64,000 nt of DNA from Phocaeicola plebeius DSM 17135 (GTDB lineage: Bacteria; Bacteroidota; Bacteroidia; Bacteroidales; Bacteroidaceae), in assembly GCF_000187895.1 (NCBI RefSeq), contig NZ_DS990134.1, positions 372,001 to 436,000 of the forward strand, read 5' to 3'. A program made the position numbers and the translations under genes. Of the stretch, positions 1 to 8,137 are shown one piece after another. The notes beneath the pieces were generated by a model that saw nothing but the letters and a program-made list of their open reading frames with translations, had not been told where the DNA came from and ran no database searches. The number at the start of each line of letters is the position of its first letter. Position 1 is the stretch's first letter.

Positions 1-1
1 G

Positions 2-178
2 GGCTTTCCGGTACTTTCCACCCGCTTGCCCGACAGCAAGAAGTTCCGCCGTGACCTTTCGGAAGAGCGCAAGAGCGTTTTCCGCTCCACCATCTTCCCG
101 ATGGACACGGCACTGCTGAAAGGGAGTGGCATCCGGGAGTTTTCCGAAGAGATAAGCGACATCATCAGACCGCAGTGA
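2..178 (+). CDS. traA: TraA, ParA-like ATPase of the conjugative element (C-terminal 58 residues, cut by window edge)
   Basis: Only the C-terminal end is present. The frame opens at base 2 and stops at 176-178. The visible peptide contains LPDSKKFRRDL and ends SDIIRPQ. It carries no motif of its own. The assignment comes from position: in CTnDOT-type elements a ParA/MinD-like ATPase gene, traA, immediately precedes two DUF3408 genes, as here. The stop overlaps the possible GTG start of the next gene, so the two are probably translationally coupled. Its exact role in transfer is not evident from this fragment. Confidence 0.6.
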   Translation, partial: GFPVLSTRLPDSKKFRRDLSEERKSVFRSTIFPMDTALLKGSGIREFSEEISDIIRPQ

Positions 179-180
179 GC

Positions 181-621
181 ATGGGCAGCAGGAAAGTGAA
201 CACGGAAGGCATCGACGAGGAACTGCTGTTAGCCTCCATCGGGCGGCGCACACAGGACGGGACACTGCGCCCCGCACAGGAAGTACCCGCAGCTGCACCG
301 ACCGAAGAGGACACCGCCGCACCGGAACCATCTCCTGTGCAACCCGTAACACGGGAAAAAGCGCAGAGGGAAAGTGGACGCCGGAAAAGGCAGGACGAGG
401 ACTACAACGAGCTATTCCTGCGCCGCAACGAGATAAAGACCCGCCAATGTGTCTATATCAGCCGTGACGTCCACGGCAAGATCCTCAGAATCGTGAACGA
501 CATCGCCGGAGGGGAAATCTCAGTAGGCGGATATGTGGATACCGTGCTGCGCCAGCATCTGGAACAGCACAAGGAGAGAATCAACGAACTGTACAAGAAA
601 CAACGTGAAGATCTGATTTGA
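181..621 (+). CDS. traB: TraB-like DUF3408 conjugation protein
   Basis: A 146-residue protein with a low-complexity, Pro/Ala/Glu-rich N-terminal half. The C-terminal half (about residues 75-146) has the DUF3408 look: DYNELFLRRNEIKTRQCVYI, then a helix and a YVDTVL..HLE.H segment. DUF3408 proteins occur in tandem in CTnDOT-type tra operons between traA and traD; their biochemical role is not established. The ATG at 181 was preferred over an in-frame GTG at 175. The stop overlaps the next gene. The paired paralogue directly downstream supports the call. Confidence 0.75.
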   Translation: MGSRKVNTEGIDEELLLASIGRRTQDGTLRPAQEVPAAAPTEEDTAAPEPSPVQPVTREKAQRESGRRKRQDEDYNELFLRRNEIKTRQCVYISRDVHGKILRIVNDIAGGEISVGGYVDTVLRQHLEQHKERINELYKKQREDLI

Positions 622-623
622 AA

Positions 624-977
624 ATGGAAAAAGAAATGACACCGAATGAAAAAAGACCACAGCAAGACTGCGGAGGTATGTTTACCCAAGTGCAGGCGAG
701 TGTGGAAATACTGTCGCCTGTCCCGGTAAGCGGCAAATGCAGTGAGAAGGACTATGAACGCCTGTTCATCCGCGACCCGGAAGTAAAGGCACGTGAGGGG
801 AAGATGGCGTATGTGCGCCCGGAGTACCACGAGCGTATCATGCGTATCACCCGTGTAATCGGGCATGACCGGCTTACGCTGTCCGCTTACATCGACCATG
901 TGCTGACGCACCACTTCAACCAGTGCGAAGATGCGATAAAGAGCCTTTATGCCCGAAATTACAATTCAGTATTCTAA
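624..977 (+). CDS. traC: TraC-like DUF3408 conjugation protein
   Basis: A 117-residue protein and second DUF3408 member. Its C-terminal 75 residues parallel the preceding gene: DYERLFIRDPEV, then YVRPEYHERIMRI and a YIDHVLTHHFNQCEDAI helix. The ATG at 624 is preferred; an in-frame TTG at 618 overlaps the previous stop. Tandem DUF3408 genes are typical of this tra operon type. Function is unknown beyond association with conjugal transfer, possibly DNA or relaxosome handling (inference). Confidence 0.75.
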   Translation: MEKEMTPNEKRPQQDCGGMFTQVQASVEILSPVPVSGKCSEKDYERLFIRDPEVKAREGKMAYVRPEYHERIMRITRVIGHDRLTLSAYIDHVLTHHFNQCEDAIKSLYARNYNSVF

Positions 978-993
978 CCAAAAACGGAAGGAT

Positions 994-1722
994 ATGAATT
1001 ACACAATCAGCATGACAGACATTCTGCTGGCGGTATCGGTCGGCTGCAACCTCTGGTTCCTGTTCCTGCTCCTTTACGAGCGCATCATGGACACGCGGAT
1101 TGTCCGCTTCTTCAAGGGCATTGTCGGATTATGGCGGTCACTGGACGGGAATGAGGCTAAACGCATAGCGGCACACGAGGAAGTCCCTGCGGAAAAGGCG
1201 GACATCATCGGCAAGAGCCGTTTCAGGATGGCATCCACCCGGACAACCGCTGCCATACCGACGCAAGAAGCCGCCACTATTGAAAAAGGCATTGAGCTGT
1301 CGGAGGAAGAGGCTACTTTTGACGACGGAAAAACGGGAAACGCATCCCGCCCGGCACAAGTCCCGGAGGAAAAACTCGATGAGACCTTCACGAGCATACC
1401 GCCGGAGGAACTGGGATACGGGGACGACGAACCGGAAGAGGACGCCTCGGACACGCCACGGGCTTCGGGCAGCAGCTTTGACGAGATTGACGACGCCTGC
1501 AAGACCGCCAAAAACCCGGACGCGACACAGGCGGAACGTGAAAAGGCGGCTAAGGTGTTCACCGACATGGAGGGCACGGAGTTGTACGAGAAAATGATGG
1601 AAGGCTCTTCGGAGATAGGCATCCGCATCAAGGGGCTTATCGAGATTCGGCTGAAGAAATCTGAAAAGGAGTTCGTCGTGCCGGACAACATCGAGGAGTT
1701 CGACATTCGCAACTATGTATGA
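994..1722 (+). CDS. traD: TraD, membrane-anchored conjugation protein
   Basis: A 242-residue protein starting at ATG 994, preceded by GGAAGGAT. An upstream in-frame ATG at 949 lies inside traC and was rejected. One hydrophobic segment near residues 7-29 (LLAVSVGCNLWFLFLLLYE) is followed by a long charged, acidic cytoplasmic or periplasmic region rich in Glu, Asp and Thr. The C-terminal 60 residues look helical. Position between the DUF3408 pair and the DUF4134 gene matches traD of CTnDOT-type operons. No catalytic motif is seen and the function is unknown. Confidence 0.65.
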   Translation: MNYTISMTDILLAVSVGCNLWFLFLLLYERIMDTRIVRFFKGIVGLWRSLDGNEAKRIAAHEEVPAEKADIIGKSRFRMASTRTTAAIPTQEAATIEKGIELSEEEATFDDGKTGNASRPAQVPEEKLDETFTSIPPEELGYGDDEPEEDASDTPRASGSSFDEIDDACKTAKNPDATQAEREKAAKVFTDMEGTELYEKMMEGSSEIGIRIKGLIEIRLKKSEKEFVVPDNIEEFDIRNYV

Positions 1723-1923
1723 CAACAATAAAAGAAATGAACATGAAAGAATGACATCAACCCACGCGGCGAGGAAACGCAAGGCGCATCCCCATCCGCA
1801 ACGGACACGCCCACGTCCGTGGAAACAAACGGGCATCCACTAAAACCAAAGTAAAGAAACAAAGTATCAACCGCCCGACAAAGGACCATCCACCCTTTTG
1901 ACGGCAAAAAACAAGAACAGTTT

Positions 1924-2241
1924 ATGAACAAGAACATCTTGAAAAACAGAAAAGCAATCCTCTCCGCGGCACTTGTCATCGCCGCAACCGCCTCCGCTTT
2001 CGCGCAGGGAAACGGCATCGCGGGCATCAACGAAGCCACCTCTATGGTGAGTTCTTATTTCGACCCCGGAACTAAACTGATATACGCCATCGGTGCAGTC
2101 GTCGGGCTTATCGGGGGCGTAAAAGTGTACGGCAAGTTTTCATCGGGCGACCCCGACACCAGCAAGACAGCCGCCTCGTGGTTCGGCGCGTGCATCTTCC
2201 TGATTGTTGCCGCCACCATCCTGCGCTCATTCTTCCTTTAA
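1924..2241 (+). CDS. traE: TraE, DUF4134 pilin-like membrane protein
   Basis: A 105-residue protein with a cleavable-looking signal (LVIAATASAFAQ, about residues 17-28) and two further hydrophobic stretches, LIYAIGAVVGLIGGVKVYG (about 50-68) and FGACIFLIVAATIL (about 87-100). This size and topology match DUF4134/TraE, thought to be the VirB2-like pilin of Bacteroidetes conjugation systems. A 200-base gap separates it from traD and carries a CACTAAAACCAAAGTAAA motif that recurs before traI and traN. Confidence 0.8.
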   Translation: MNKNILKNRKAILSAALVIAATASAFAQGNGIAGINEATSMVSSYFDPGTKLIYAIGAVVGLIGGVKVYGKFSSGDPDTSKTAASWFGACIFLIVAATILRSFFL

Positions 2242-2251
2242 TAAATAATGT

Positions 2252-2584
2252 ATGGCTGAATACCCAATCAACAAGGGTATCGGCCGTCCGGTAGAGTTCA
2301 AGGGCTTGAAGGCACAGTACCTCTTCATCTTCTGCGGAGGTCTGCTGGCTCTCTTCGTCCTGTTCGTCATCCTCTACATGGTCGGTATCGACCAGTGGAT
2401 ATGTATCGGCTTCGGCGCGGCATCGTCCTCCCGCCTTGTATGGCAGACCTTCGCGCTGAACGCCCGGTACGGTGAACACGGGCTGATGAAATTAGGAGCG
2501 GCACGGAGCCATCCCCGATACCTTATCAACCGGCGGCGGATAACCCGTCTGTTCAAACGACAACGAAAGGAAGAAAGACAATGA
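2252..2584 (+). CDS. traF: TraF, DUF4133 VirB3-like membrane protein
   Basis: A 110-residue protein with two adjacent hydrophobic segments in the N-terminal half (YLFIFCGGLLALFVLFVILY and WICIGFGAASS) and a basic C-terminal tail (RRRITRLFKRQRKEER). Small VirB3-like proteins of this kind sit directly before the VirB4-type ATPase in type IV secretion operons, and this one overlaps the TraG start by four bases (ATGA at 2581). It lies ten bases after traE, so the genes are certainly co-transcribed. Confidence 0.8.
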   Translation: MAEYPINKGIGRPVEFKGLKAQYLFIFCGGLLALFVLFVILYMVGIDQWICIGFGAASSSRLVWQTFALNARYGEHGLMKLGAARSHPRYLINRRRITRLFKRQRKEERQ

Positions 2585-5085
2585 GGAATACATCGAAAAT
2601 GACAACACTGGAAAACAGGTTCCCACTTTTAGCGGTGGAGCATGGCTGCATCATCTCAAAGGACGCCGACATCACGGTGGCTTTCGAGGTGGAACTACCG
2701 GAACTTTACACCGTGACGGGTGCGGAGTACGAGGCGATACACAGTTGCTGGTGCAAGGCTATCAAGGTGCTGCCGGACTACTCCGTCGTCCACAAACAGG
2801 ACTGGTTCATCAAGGAACGCTACAAACCGGAGCTTCAGAAGGACGACATGAGCTTTTTAAGCCGCTCTTTCGAGCGTCACTTCAACGAGCGTCCGTACCT
2901 GAAACACACCTGCTACCTCTACCTGACCAAGACAACAAAGGAGCGTAACCGGATGCAGAGCAATTTCAGCACGCTGTGCCGGGGACATATCATCCCGAAG
3001 GAGCTGGACAGGGAAACCACGACCAAGTTCTTGGAAGCCTGCGAACAGTTCGAGCGCATCATGAACGACAGCGGGCTTGTCAGGCTGCGCCGCCTCTCCA
3101 CCGATGAGATTGTGGGTACTGAGGGAAAGACGGGACTTATTGAACGCTACTTCTCGCTCATGCCGGAAGGTGACACCACCTTGCAGGACATCGAGCTTTC
3201 GGCAAGGGAGATGCGCATCGGCGACAACCGCCTGTGTCTGCACACCCTCTCCGACGCGGAAGACCTGCCGGGCAAGGTGGCTACCGACACCCGTTACGAG
3301 AAGCTCTCCACCGACCGGAGTGACTGCCGACTGTCATTCGCCTCCCCGGTGGGGCTTCTGCTCTCCTGCAACCATATCTACAACCAGTATGTGCTGATAG
3401 ACAACAGTGAGGAAACCTTGCAGAAGTTCGAGAAGTCCGCCCGTAACATGCAGTCGCTATCTCGCTATTCAAGGAGCAACAGCATCAACCGCGAGTGGAT
3501 AGACCAATACCTGAACGAAGCCCATTCCTACGGACTGACCTCGGTACGGGCACACTTCAACGTCATGGCGTGGAGCGACGATGCGGAGGAACTGAAGCAT
3601 ATCAAGAACGACGTGGGCAGCCAGTTGGCAAGCATGGAATGCGTGCCGCGCCACAACACCATCGACTGCCCGACACTCTACTGGGCGGCGATACCCGGCA
3701 ATGCGGCGGACTTCCCGGCGGAAGAGAGTTTCCACACCTTCATCGAACAGGCGGTGTGCCTGTTCACAGAGGAAACCAACTACCGCAGCTCGCTCTCGCC
3801 CTTCGGCATCAAGATGGTGGACAGGCTCACGGGAAAACCGCTGCACCTTGACATCTCCGACCTGCCCATGAAGCGAGGTATCACGACCAACCGCAACAAG
3901 TTCGTGCTGGGTCCTTCGGGCAGCGGCAAGTCTTTCTTCATGAACCACCTCGTGCGCCAATATTATGAGCAAGGCGCACATGTGGTATTGGTGGACACGG
4001 GAAACTCCTATCAGGGCTTGTGCGGCATGATCCGACGCAAGACAGGCGGAGCGGACGGTGTGTATTTCACCTACACGGAAGATAAGCCCATCAGCTTCAA
4101 CCCGTTCTACACCGACGATTACATCTTCGACGTGGAGAAGAAGGACAGCATCAAGACCCTGTTGCTGACGCTCTGGAAGTCGGAGGACGACAAGGTGACA
4201 AAGACGGAGAGCGGCGAGCTGGGCAGTGCCGTGAGTGCCTATATTGAGCGCATCCAATCCGACCGTAGCATCGTGCCGTCGTTCAACACCTTCTACGAGT
4301 ATATGCGTGACGACTACCGCAAGGAACTGGCACAGCGTGACATCAAGGTGGAGAAGTCCGACTTCAACATCGACAACATGCTCACCACCATGCGGCAGTA
4401 TTACCGGGGCGGGCGTTACGATTTCCTGCTCAACTCCACGGAGAACATCGACCTGCTCGGCAAGCGGTTCATCGTCTTCGAGATAGATTCGATTAAAGAA
4501 AACCGCGAACTGTTCCCCGTCGTGACCATCATCATCATGGAAGCCTTCATCAACAAGATGCGGCGGCTGAAAGGCGTGCGGAAACAGCTTATCGTGGAAG
4601 AGGCTTGGAAGGCCCTCTCATCGGCGAACATGGCTGAATATCTGCGCTATATGTATAAGACGGTCAGAAAATATTACGGCGAGGCAATCGTGGTGACGCA
4701 GGAGGTGGACGACATTATCAGTTCTCCGGTGGTCAAAGAGAGCATTATCAACAACTCGGATTGTAAAATCCTGCTTGACCAAAGGAAATATATGAACAAG
4801 TTCGACCAGATACAGGCGTTGCTCGGACTGACGGAAAAGGAGAAGTCGCAGATACTCTCCATCAACATGGCGAACAACCCTTCACGGCTCTACAAGGAGG
4901 TGTGGATAGGCTTGGGCGGCACGCAGTCGGCGGTCTATGCCACGGAGGTCAGCGCGGAAGAGTATCTGGCGTACACCACCGAGGAAACGGAAAAAGTGGA
5001 GGTTTACCGTCTGGCGGAGAAGCTGGGCGACGACATCGAAGCCGCCATCCGGCAGCTTGCCGAAAGGCGGAGAAACAAGGAATAA
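2581..5085 (+). CDS. traG: TraG, VirB4-type conjugation ATPase
   Basis: An 834-residue protein and the energy-supplying ATPase of the type IV secretion channel. Walker A GPSGSGKS is at about residues 444-451. The VirB4-type Walker B region KQLIVEEAWKAL is near 669-680, followed by TQEVDDIISSP and a conserved segment ending KILLDQRK. The N-terminal 430 residues match the length of the VirB4 N-terminal domain. Start ATG 2581 overlaps the traF stop; a second in-frame ATG lies at 2599. Length and motif order are complete, so the gene looks intact. Large minus-strand open frames inside it are codon-bias shadows. Confidence 0.95.
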   Translation: MRNTSKMTTLENRFPLLAVEHGCIISKDADITVAFEVELPELYTVTGAEYEAIHSCWCKAIKVLPDYSVVHKQDWFIKERYKPELQKDDMSFLSRSFERHFNERPYLKHTCYLYLTKTTKERNRMQSNFSTLCRGHIIPKELDRETTTKFLEACEQFERIMNDSGLVRLRRLSTDEIVGTEGKTGLIERYFSLMPEGDTTLQDIELSAREMRIGDNRLCLHTLSDAEDLPGKVATDTRYEKLSTDRSDCRLSFASPVGLLLSCNHIYNQYVLIDNSEETLQKFEKSARNMQSLSRYSRSNSINREWIDQYLNEAHSYGLTSVRAHFNVMAWSDDAEELKHIKNDVGSQLASMECVPRHNTIDCPTLYWAAIPGNAADFPAEESFHTFIEQAVCLFTEETNYRSSLSPFGIKMVDRLTGKPLHLDISDLPMKRGITTNRNKFVLGPSGSGKSFFMNHLVRQYYEQGAHVVLVDTGNSYQGLCGMIRRKTGGADGVYFTYTEDKPISFNPFYTDDYIFDVEKKDSIKTLLLTLWKSEDDKVTKTESGELGSAVSAYIERIQSDRSIVPSFNTFYEYMRDDYRKELAQRDIKVEKSDFNIDNMLTTMRQYYRGGRYDFLLNSTENIDLLGKRFIVFEIDSIKENRELFPVVTIIIMEAFINKMRRLKGVRKQLIVEEAWKALSSANMAEYLRYMYKTVRKYYGEAIVVTQEVDDIISSPVVKESIINNSDCKILLDQRKYMNKFDQIQALLGLTEKEKSQILSINMANNPSRLYKEVWIGLGGTQSAVYATEVSAEEYLAYTTEETEKVEVYRLAEKLGDDIEAAIRQLAERRRNKE

Positions 5086-5125
5086 CTAAAAAACAGAATG
5101 TATCAACCAAAAAAGAAAAACGCGT

Positions 5126-5506
5126 ATGAATTTACCAAAAGTGAAAATGCTGCAAGTCAGCAAGTGCCTTATCGGATTGGCGGTCATGATGCTGCAATCC
5201 TGCGACGTGGCCGACAACCGCCGCGACATGCTGTGCGGGAACTGGGAGAGCGTGGAGGGAAAACCTGACGTGCTTATCTACAAGGAGGGCGAAGCCTACA
5301 AAGTGACGGTGTTCCGTCGTAGCGGTCTGCGCCGCAAGCTCAAGCCGGAAACCTATCTCTTGCAGGAGGAGAACGGCAACCTGTTCATGAACACCGGCTT
5401 CCGCATCGACGTGTCCTACAACGAGGCCACGGATGTGCTGACTTTCTCGCCAAACGGGGACTATGTGCGGGTGAAGCCGCAGCCGGGACATCCGACCGAA
5501 GAATAA
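5126..5506 (+). CDS. TraH-position DUF3876 lipoprotein
   Basis: A 126-residue protein with a hydrophobic N-terminus ending in a lipobox-like MLQSC, putting the acylated cysteine at residue 26. The body (GNWESVEGKPDVLIYKEGE and later FSPNGDYVRVKP) looks like a small beta-rich domain and matches my memory of DUF3876 proteins found between traG and traI. It is probably envelope-located. Function unknown. An alternative start is Met8 (5147). Confidence 0.6.
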   Translation: MNLPKVKMLQVSKCLIGLAVMMLQSCDVADNRRDMLCGNWESVEGKPDVLIYKEGEAYKVTVFRRSGLRRKLKPETYLLQEENGNLFMNTGFRIDVSYNEATDVLTFSPNGDYVRVKPQPGHPTEE

Positions 5507-5510
5507 CAAC

Positions 5511-5529
5511 CACTAAAATCCAAAGTAAC
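5511..5529 (+). promoter_or_regulatory. Repeated tra leader motif before traI
   Basis: CACTAAAATCCAAAGTAAC lies directly before the traI ATG. Near-identical copies precede traN (9487-9504) and, at a distance, traE (1838-1855). This is seen directly. A role in translation initiation or mRNA control is inference. Confidence 0.45.
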
Positions 5530-6159
5530 ATGAGAACAAGAATAACAATGATTATCTGCCTGTGCCTGCTTTTCGCGGGCAGGGCAAGCGCACAGTGGGT
5601 CGTAAGCGATCCGGGCAATCTAGCGCAGGGCATCATCAATGCCTCCAAAAACATCATCCATACCTCCAAGACCGCCACGAACATGGTGAGCAACTTTCAG
5701 GAGACGGTGAAAATCTATCAGCAGGGCAAGAAGTATTACGATGCCCTCAAATCGGTGAACAATCTGGTCAAGGACGCCCGCAAGGTGCAGCAGACCATCC
5801 TGATGGTGGGCGACATCACAGACATCTATGTGAACAGTTTCCAACGGATGCTCCGTGACGGGAATTTCAGACCCGAAGAGCTTTCCGCAATCGCTTTCGG
5901 CTACACGAAACTGCTGGAGGAAAGCAACGAAGTGTTGACGGAACTCAGGAACGTGGTGAACATCACCACGCTCTCCATGACCGACAAGGAGCGCATGGAC
6001 GTGGTGGAACGCTGCCACTCGAAGATGAAGCGTTACCGCAACCTCGTGAGCTACTACACGAACAAGAACATCTCCGTGAGTTACCTGCGTGCGAAAAAGA
6101 AGAACGACCTCGACCGCATCATGGGGCTGTACGGGAACATGAACGAAAGATACTGGTAG
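5530..6159 (+). CDS. traI: TraI, DUF4141 conjugation protein
   Basis: A 209-residue protein with a signal peptide (IICLCLLFAGRASAQ, cleavage after about residue 22), then a mostly helical body rich in Asn, Lys and Val (KTATNMVSNFQETVKIYQ; VGDITDIYVNSFQRML). This matches DUF4141/TraI, a periplasmic component resembling VirB5 in position, just before the VirB6-like TraJ. Four bases separate its stop from traJ. TraI here is not the F-plasmid relaxase of the same name. Confidence 0.8.
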   Translation: MRTRITMIICLCLLFAGRASAQWVVSDPGNLAQGIINASKNIIHTSKTATNMVSNFQETVKIYQQGKKYYDALKSVNNLVKDARKVQQTILMVGDITDIYVNSFQRMLRDGNFRPEELSAIAFGYTKLLEESNEVLTELRNVVNITTLSMTDKERMDVVERCHSKMKRYRNLVSYYTNKNISVSYLRAKKKNDLDRIMGLYGNMNERYW

Positions 6160-6162
6160 CCT

Positions 6163-7167
6163 ATGAAGTTCGACAACCTTCATCAGATTTTACGTTCACT
6201 TTATGAGCAGATGATGCCGCTGTGTGGGGACATGGCTGGTGTGGCGAAAGGCATCGCCGGGCTGGGTGCGCTGTTCTACGTCGCCTACCGGGTATGGCAG
6301 TCGCTGGCGAGAGCTGAACCGATAGACGTATTCCCGATGCTCCGTCCTTTTGCCATCGGTCTGTGCATCATGTTCTTCCCGACTGTGGTGCTGGGCACGA
6401 TAAACAGCATCCTCTCACCCGTCGTACAGGGCACGGCAAAGATGCTGGAGGCGGAAACGCTGGACATGAACCGATACCGGGAGCAGAAGGACAAACTGGA
6501 ATACGAGGCGATGGTACGCAACCCCGAAACCGCCTACCTCGTGTCCAACGAGGAATTTGACAAGCAACTGGAGGAACTCGGCTGGTCGCCCTCCGACATG
6601 GTGACGATGGCGGGAATGTATATCGACCGGGGAATGTACAACATGAAGAAGAGCATCCGCGACTTCTTCCGCGAGATACTCGAACTGCTGTTCCAAGCCG
6701 CCGCCCTCGTGATAGACACCGTCCGCACCTTCTTTCTCGTGGTGCTGGCGATTCTCGGTCCGATAGCCTTCGCCCTGTCGGTATGGGACGGTTTCCAAAA
6801 CACGCTCACGCAGTGGATATGCCGCTATATACAGGTCTATCTGTGGCTACCGGTATCGGACATGTTCAGCACCATACTGGCGAAGATACAGGTTCTGATG
6901 CTGCAAAACGACATCGAGCGGATGCAGGCAGACCCGAACTTCTCGCTGGATTCGAGCGACGGGGTGTATATCGTATTCCTCTGCATCGGCATCATCGGCT
7001 ACTTTACCATTCCCACCGTTGCGGGCTGGATTATCCAAGCCGGAGGCATGGGCGGTTACGGTCGCAACGTGAACCAGATGGCGGGACGAGCCGGAAGCAT
7101 GGCGGGCAGCGTGGCGGGTGCAGCCGCAGGAAACGCAGTCGGACGTGTCGGCAAATTGCTGAAATAA
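6163..7167 (+). CDS. traJ: TraJ, VirB6-like polytopic membrane protein
   Basis: A 334-residue protein with several hydrophobic helices: GLGALFYVAYRVW (about 28-41), IGLCIMFFPTVVLGTI (about 66-81), TVRTFFLVVLAILGPIAFAL (about 187-206) and VYIVFLCIGIIGYFTIPTVA (about 268-287). A Gly/Ala-rich tail follows (MAGSVAGAAAGNAVGRVGK). The topology fits the VirB6-like inner-membrane channel subunit and the gene order traI-traJ-traK is standard. Length is normal and the gene appears intact. Confidence 0.85.
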   Translation: MKFDNLHQILRSLYEQMMPLCGDMAGVAKGIAGLGALFYVAYRVWQSLARAEPIDVFPMLRPFAIGLCIMFFPTVVLGTINSILSPVVQGTAKMLEAETLDMNRYREQKDKLEYEAMVRNPETAYLVSNEEFDKQLEELGWSPSDMVTMAGMYIDRGMYNMKKSIRDFFREILELLFQAAALVIDTVRTFFLVVLAILGPIAFALSVWDGFQNTLTQWICRYIQVYLWLPVSDMFSTILAKIQVLMLQNDIERMQADPNFSLDSSDGVYIVFLCIGIIGYFTIPTVAGWIIQAGGMGGYGRNVNQMAGRAGSMAGSVAGAAAGNAVGRVGKLLK

Positions 7168-7198
7168 TCAATGTGCAATCATAAATTGGAAAATATAA

Positions 7199-7822
7199 AT
7201 GGAATTCAAATCACTTAGAAACATCGAATCGTCGTTCAGGCAGATACGCCTGTTCGGTATCGTCTTCCTCTCGCTGTGCGCCGTGGTGACGGTGTGGAGC
7301 GTGTGGAACTCCTACCGTTTCGCAGAGAAGCAACGGGAGAAAATCTATGTGCTGGACAACGGCAAGAGCCTGATGCTCGCCTTGTCTCAGGATTTGTCGC
7401 AGAACCGCCCGGCGGAGGCACGGGAACATGTGCGCCGTTTCCACGAGATGTTCTTCACGCTATCACCTGAAAAAAGCGCGATTGAACACAACGTGAAACG
7501 TGCCTTGCTGCTGGCGGACAAGAGCGTGTACCACTATTATTCGGACTTCGCGGAGAAGGGGTACTACAACCGCATCATCGCCGGGAACATCAACCAAGTG
7601 CTGAAGGTGGACAGCGTGGTGTGCGACTTCAACGCCTATCCCTACCGTGCCGTGACCTACGCCACACAGAAAATCATCCGGCAGAGCAACGTCACCGAGC
7701 GCAGCCTCGTGACCACCTGCCGCCTGCTGAACGCATCGCGGTCGGATGACAACCCGAACGGTTTTACCATCGAGGGTTTCACCATCATTGAGAACAAGGA
7801 TTTACAGACTATCAAACGGTAA
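7199..7822 (+). CDS. traK: TraK, VirB8-like conjugation protein
   Basis: A 207-residue protein with a single membrane segment near residues 17-36 (LFGIVFLSLCAVVTVWSVW) and a periplasmic C-terminal domain. This bitopic topology and its place between TraJ and TraL are those of Bacteroidetes TraK, the counterpart of VirB8, which nucleates the channel. The spacing of 31 bases from traJ and six bases to traL supports one transcript. Confidence 0.85.
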   Translation: MEFKSLRNIESSFRQIRLFGIVFLSLCAVVTVWSVWNSYRFAEKQREKIYVLDNGKSLMLALSQDLSQNRPAEAREHVRRFHEMFFTLSPEKSAIEHNVKRALLLADKSVYHYYSDFAEKGYYNRIIAGNINQVLKVDSVVCDFNAYPYRAVTYATQKIIRQSNVTERSLVTTCRLLNASRSDDNPNGFTIEGFTIIENKDLQTIKR

Positions 7823-7828
7823 CAGGAC

Positions 7829-8137
7829 ATGAAAAGTATCAGAAAATCAATGTGGGGCATGTATTGGAAACTCCACGACAAACGGAAACGCTTGGCGGCA
7901 AGTCTCAAAGGGTATCTGGACGGCTTGCCGCCGGAAACACGCCGCCGCATCGTGCTGGGGATGTTCGCCGCCTTCGCGGTGCTTGCCCTTTACACCTTCG
8001 GCAGAGCCGTCTATGACATCGGCAGGAACGACGGCTCACATATGGAAACGGGACACGCCGGACGGGTGGAACTGCCGACCCCGGCGGAAACAGGCAATCA
8101 CTTAACACCTTATTTATATGGAACAGACAAAGAATGA
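7829..8137 (+). CDS. traL: TraL, DUF3989 small membrane protein
   Basis: A 102-residue protein, basic at the N-terminus (KLHDKRKRLAASLKG), with one hydrophobic helix (IVLGMFAAFAVLALYTFGRAV, about 38-58) and a short polar tail. The DUF3989 family occurs only in CTn-type tra operons between traK and traM. The gene overlaps the start of traM by 20 bases, so the two are translationally linked. Its function is unknown; it is probably an inner-membrane accessory of the channel. Confidence 0.75.
   Translation: MKSIRKSMWGMYWKLHDKRKRLAASLKGYLDGLPPETRRRIVLGMFAAFAVLALYTFGRAVYDIGRNDGSHMETGHAGRVELPTPAETGNHLTPYLYGTDKE

Noticed and set aside
1138-1836. 232-residue minus-strand open frame across traD
   Set aside because: It opposes traD and lacks a recognisable domain; Arg/Phe-rich composition is typical of frame shadows here.
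3469-4257. 262-residue minus-strand open frame
   Set aside because: It lies wholly inside traG, in GC-rich codon-biased DNA, and has no family resemblance; the plus-strand ATPase motifs explain the sequence.
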